Below the pieces are notes generated by a model. It did no database searches and was not told the DNA's origin. It was given only the letters and a program-made list of their open reading frames with translations. Shown here piece after piece: positions 63,940 through 64,000 of a DNA stretch of 64,000 nt. The translations under genes and the position numbers were made by a program. Within the stretch, counting starts at the first letter, position 1, and each line of letters opens with the position of its first letter. Origin of the DNA: Galeopsis tetrahit (Eukaryota > Streptophyta > Magnoliopsida > Lamiales > Lamiaceae); the NCBI GenBank assembly GCA_963675135.1, contig OY776131.1, positions 30,805,881 through 30,869,880 on the forward strand, in the 5' to 3' direction.

Positions 63940-64000
63940 ATAAGTTGTATTGATGTTACTTGTTAATACTCTCTTTAGCACCAGATATATACTCTAGTAA

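Larger units (their letters stand above)
57326..64000. repeat. Direct duplication block, copy B
   Basis: Second copy of the block at 1-6630, same orientation. The offset is 57325 at the left and rises to 57370 through indels in tandem repeats. It runs to the last base of the window, which corresponds to position 6630 of copy A. Whether it also carries the Gypsy element found at 7383 in copy A cannot be seen. Unlike copy A, its left flank is visible: the rest of the Copia LTR, its primer-binding site and a gag stub. Confidence 0.97.

Overview
The window looks like a stretch of nuclear heterochromatin from a flowering plant, probably a eudicot. It is AT-rich and built almost entirely of nested transposable elements. 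The plant signatures are primer-binding sites matching initiator tRNA-Met (TGGTATCAGAGC), CACTA elements with DUF4216 transposase tails, a Tat-lineage Ty3/Gypsy element with a second RNase H, Stowaway-like and Tourist-like MITEs, and GT-AG introns. I could not identify the species. I see no rRNA, CRISPR, prokaryotic operon or intact ordinary housekeeping gene.

Layout. Positions 1-6630 and 57326-64000 are two direct copies of one block, about 99.8% identical apart from a few indels in tandem repeats. Each copy holds the end of a Copia LTR, a deleted CACTA element, and a Mutator-like element (MULE) with a Stowaway-like MITE inside it. The same nesting with the same target-site duplications (TSDs) shows that the block was duplicated as a unit, with a period of about 57.3 kb. 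Both copies run off the window. Positions 7383-19493 are a complete Ty3/Gypsy element on the minus strand. It has 5-bp TSDs, a gag-pol frame broken by two stops, and an antisense four-exon gene between pol and the 3' LTR. Positions 21145-23711 are a very young, internally deleted Copia element with identical 195-bp LTRs and an intact reverse transcriptase-RNase H ORF. Positions 25190-27530 are a composite of inverted arms, a foldback MITE and a hAT element with 8-bp TSDs. Positions 27531-34412 are AT-rich spacer, an LTR-like block, a duplicated 159-bp gene fragment and a decayed Gypsy 5' end. Positions 34755-36962 hold a Tourist-like MITE and a short host-like gene split by a hAT MITE.

Positions 37482-56497 are a large CACTA element. 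It carries a five-exon TNPA-like gene, an antisense GRF zinc-finger gene with its own TATA box, a decayed TNPD-like transposase, and captured host-gene exons (one resembles DUF674). A 8.9-kb LTR element without pol (46198-55128, TSD CTGAT) is nested inside it. The right terminal inverted repeat (TIR) of the CACTA is missing, and the element abuts a truncated minus-strand Copia gag and LTR at 56500-57830.

How the parts relate. Most coding capacity belongs to mobility: gag-pol, Copia RT, TNPA/TNPD and hAT remnants. Much of it is broken by stops or frameshifts, and several of these stops fit C-to-T decay of methylated DNA. The least routine parts are the 57-kb-period duplication, the extra non-mobility ORFs carried by the retroelements and the CACTA (antisense ORF, GRF protein, plant-transposon-domain ORFs), and the host exons captured by the CACTA and possibly the MULE.
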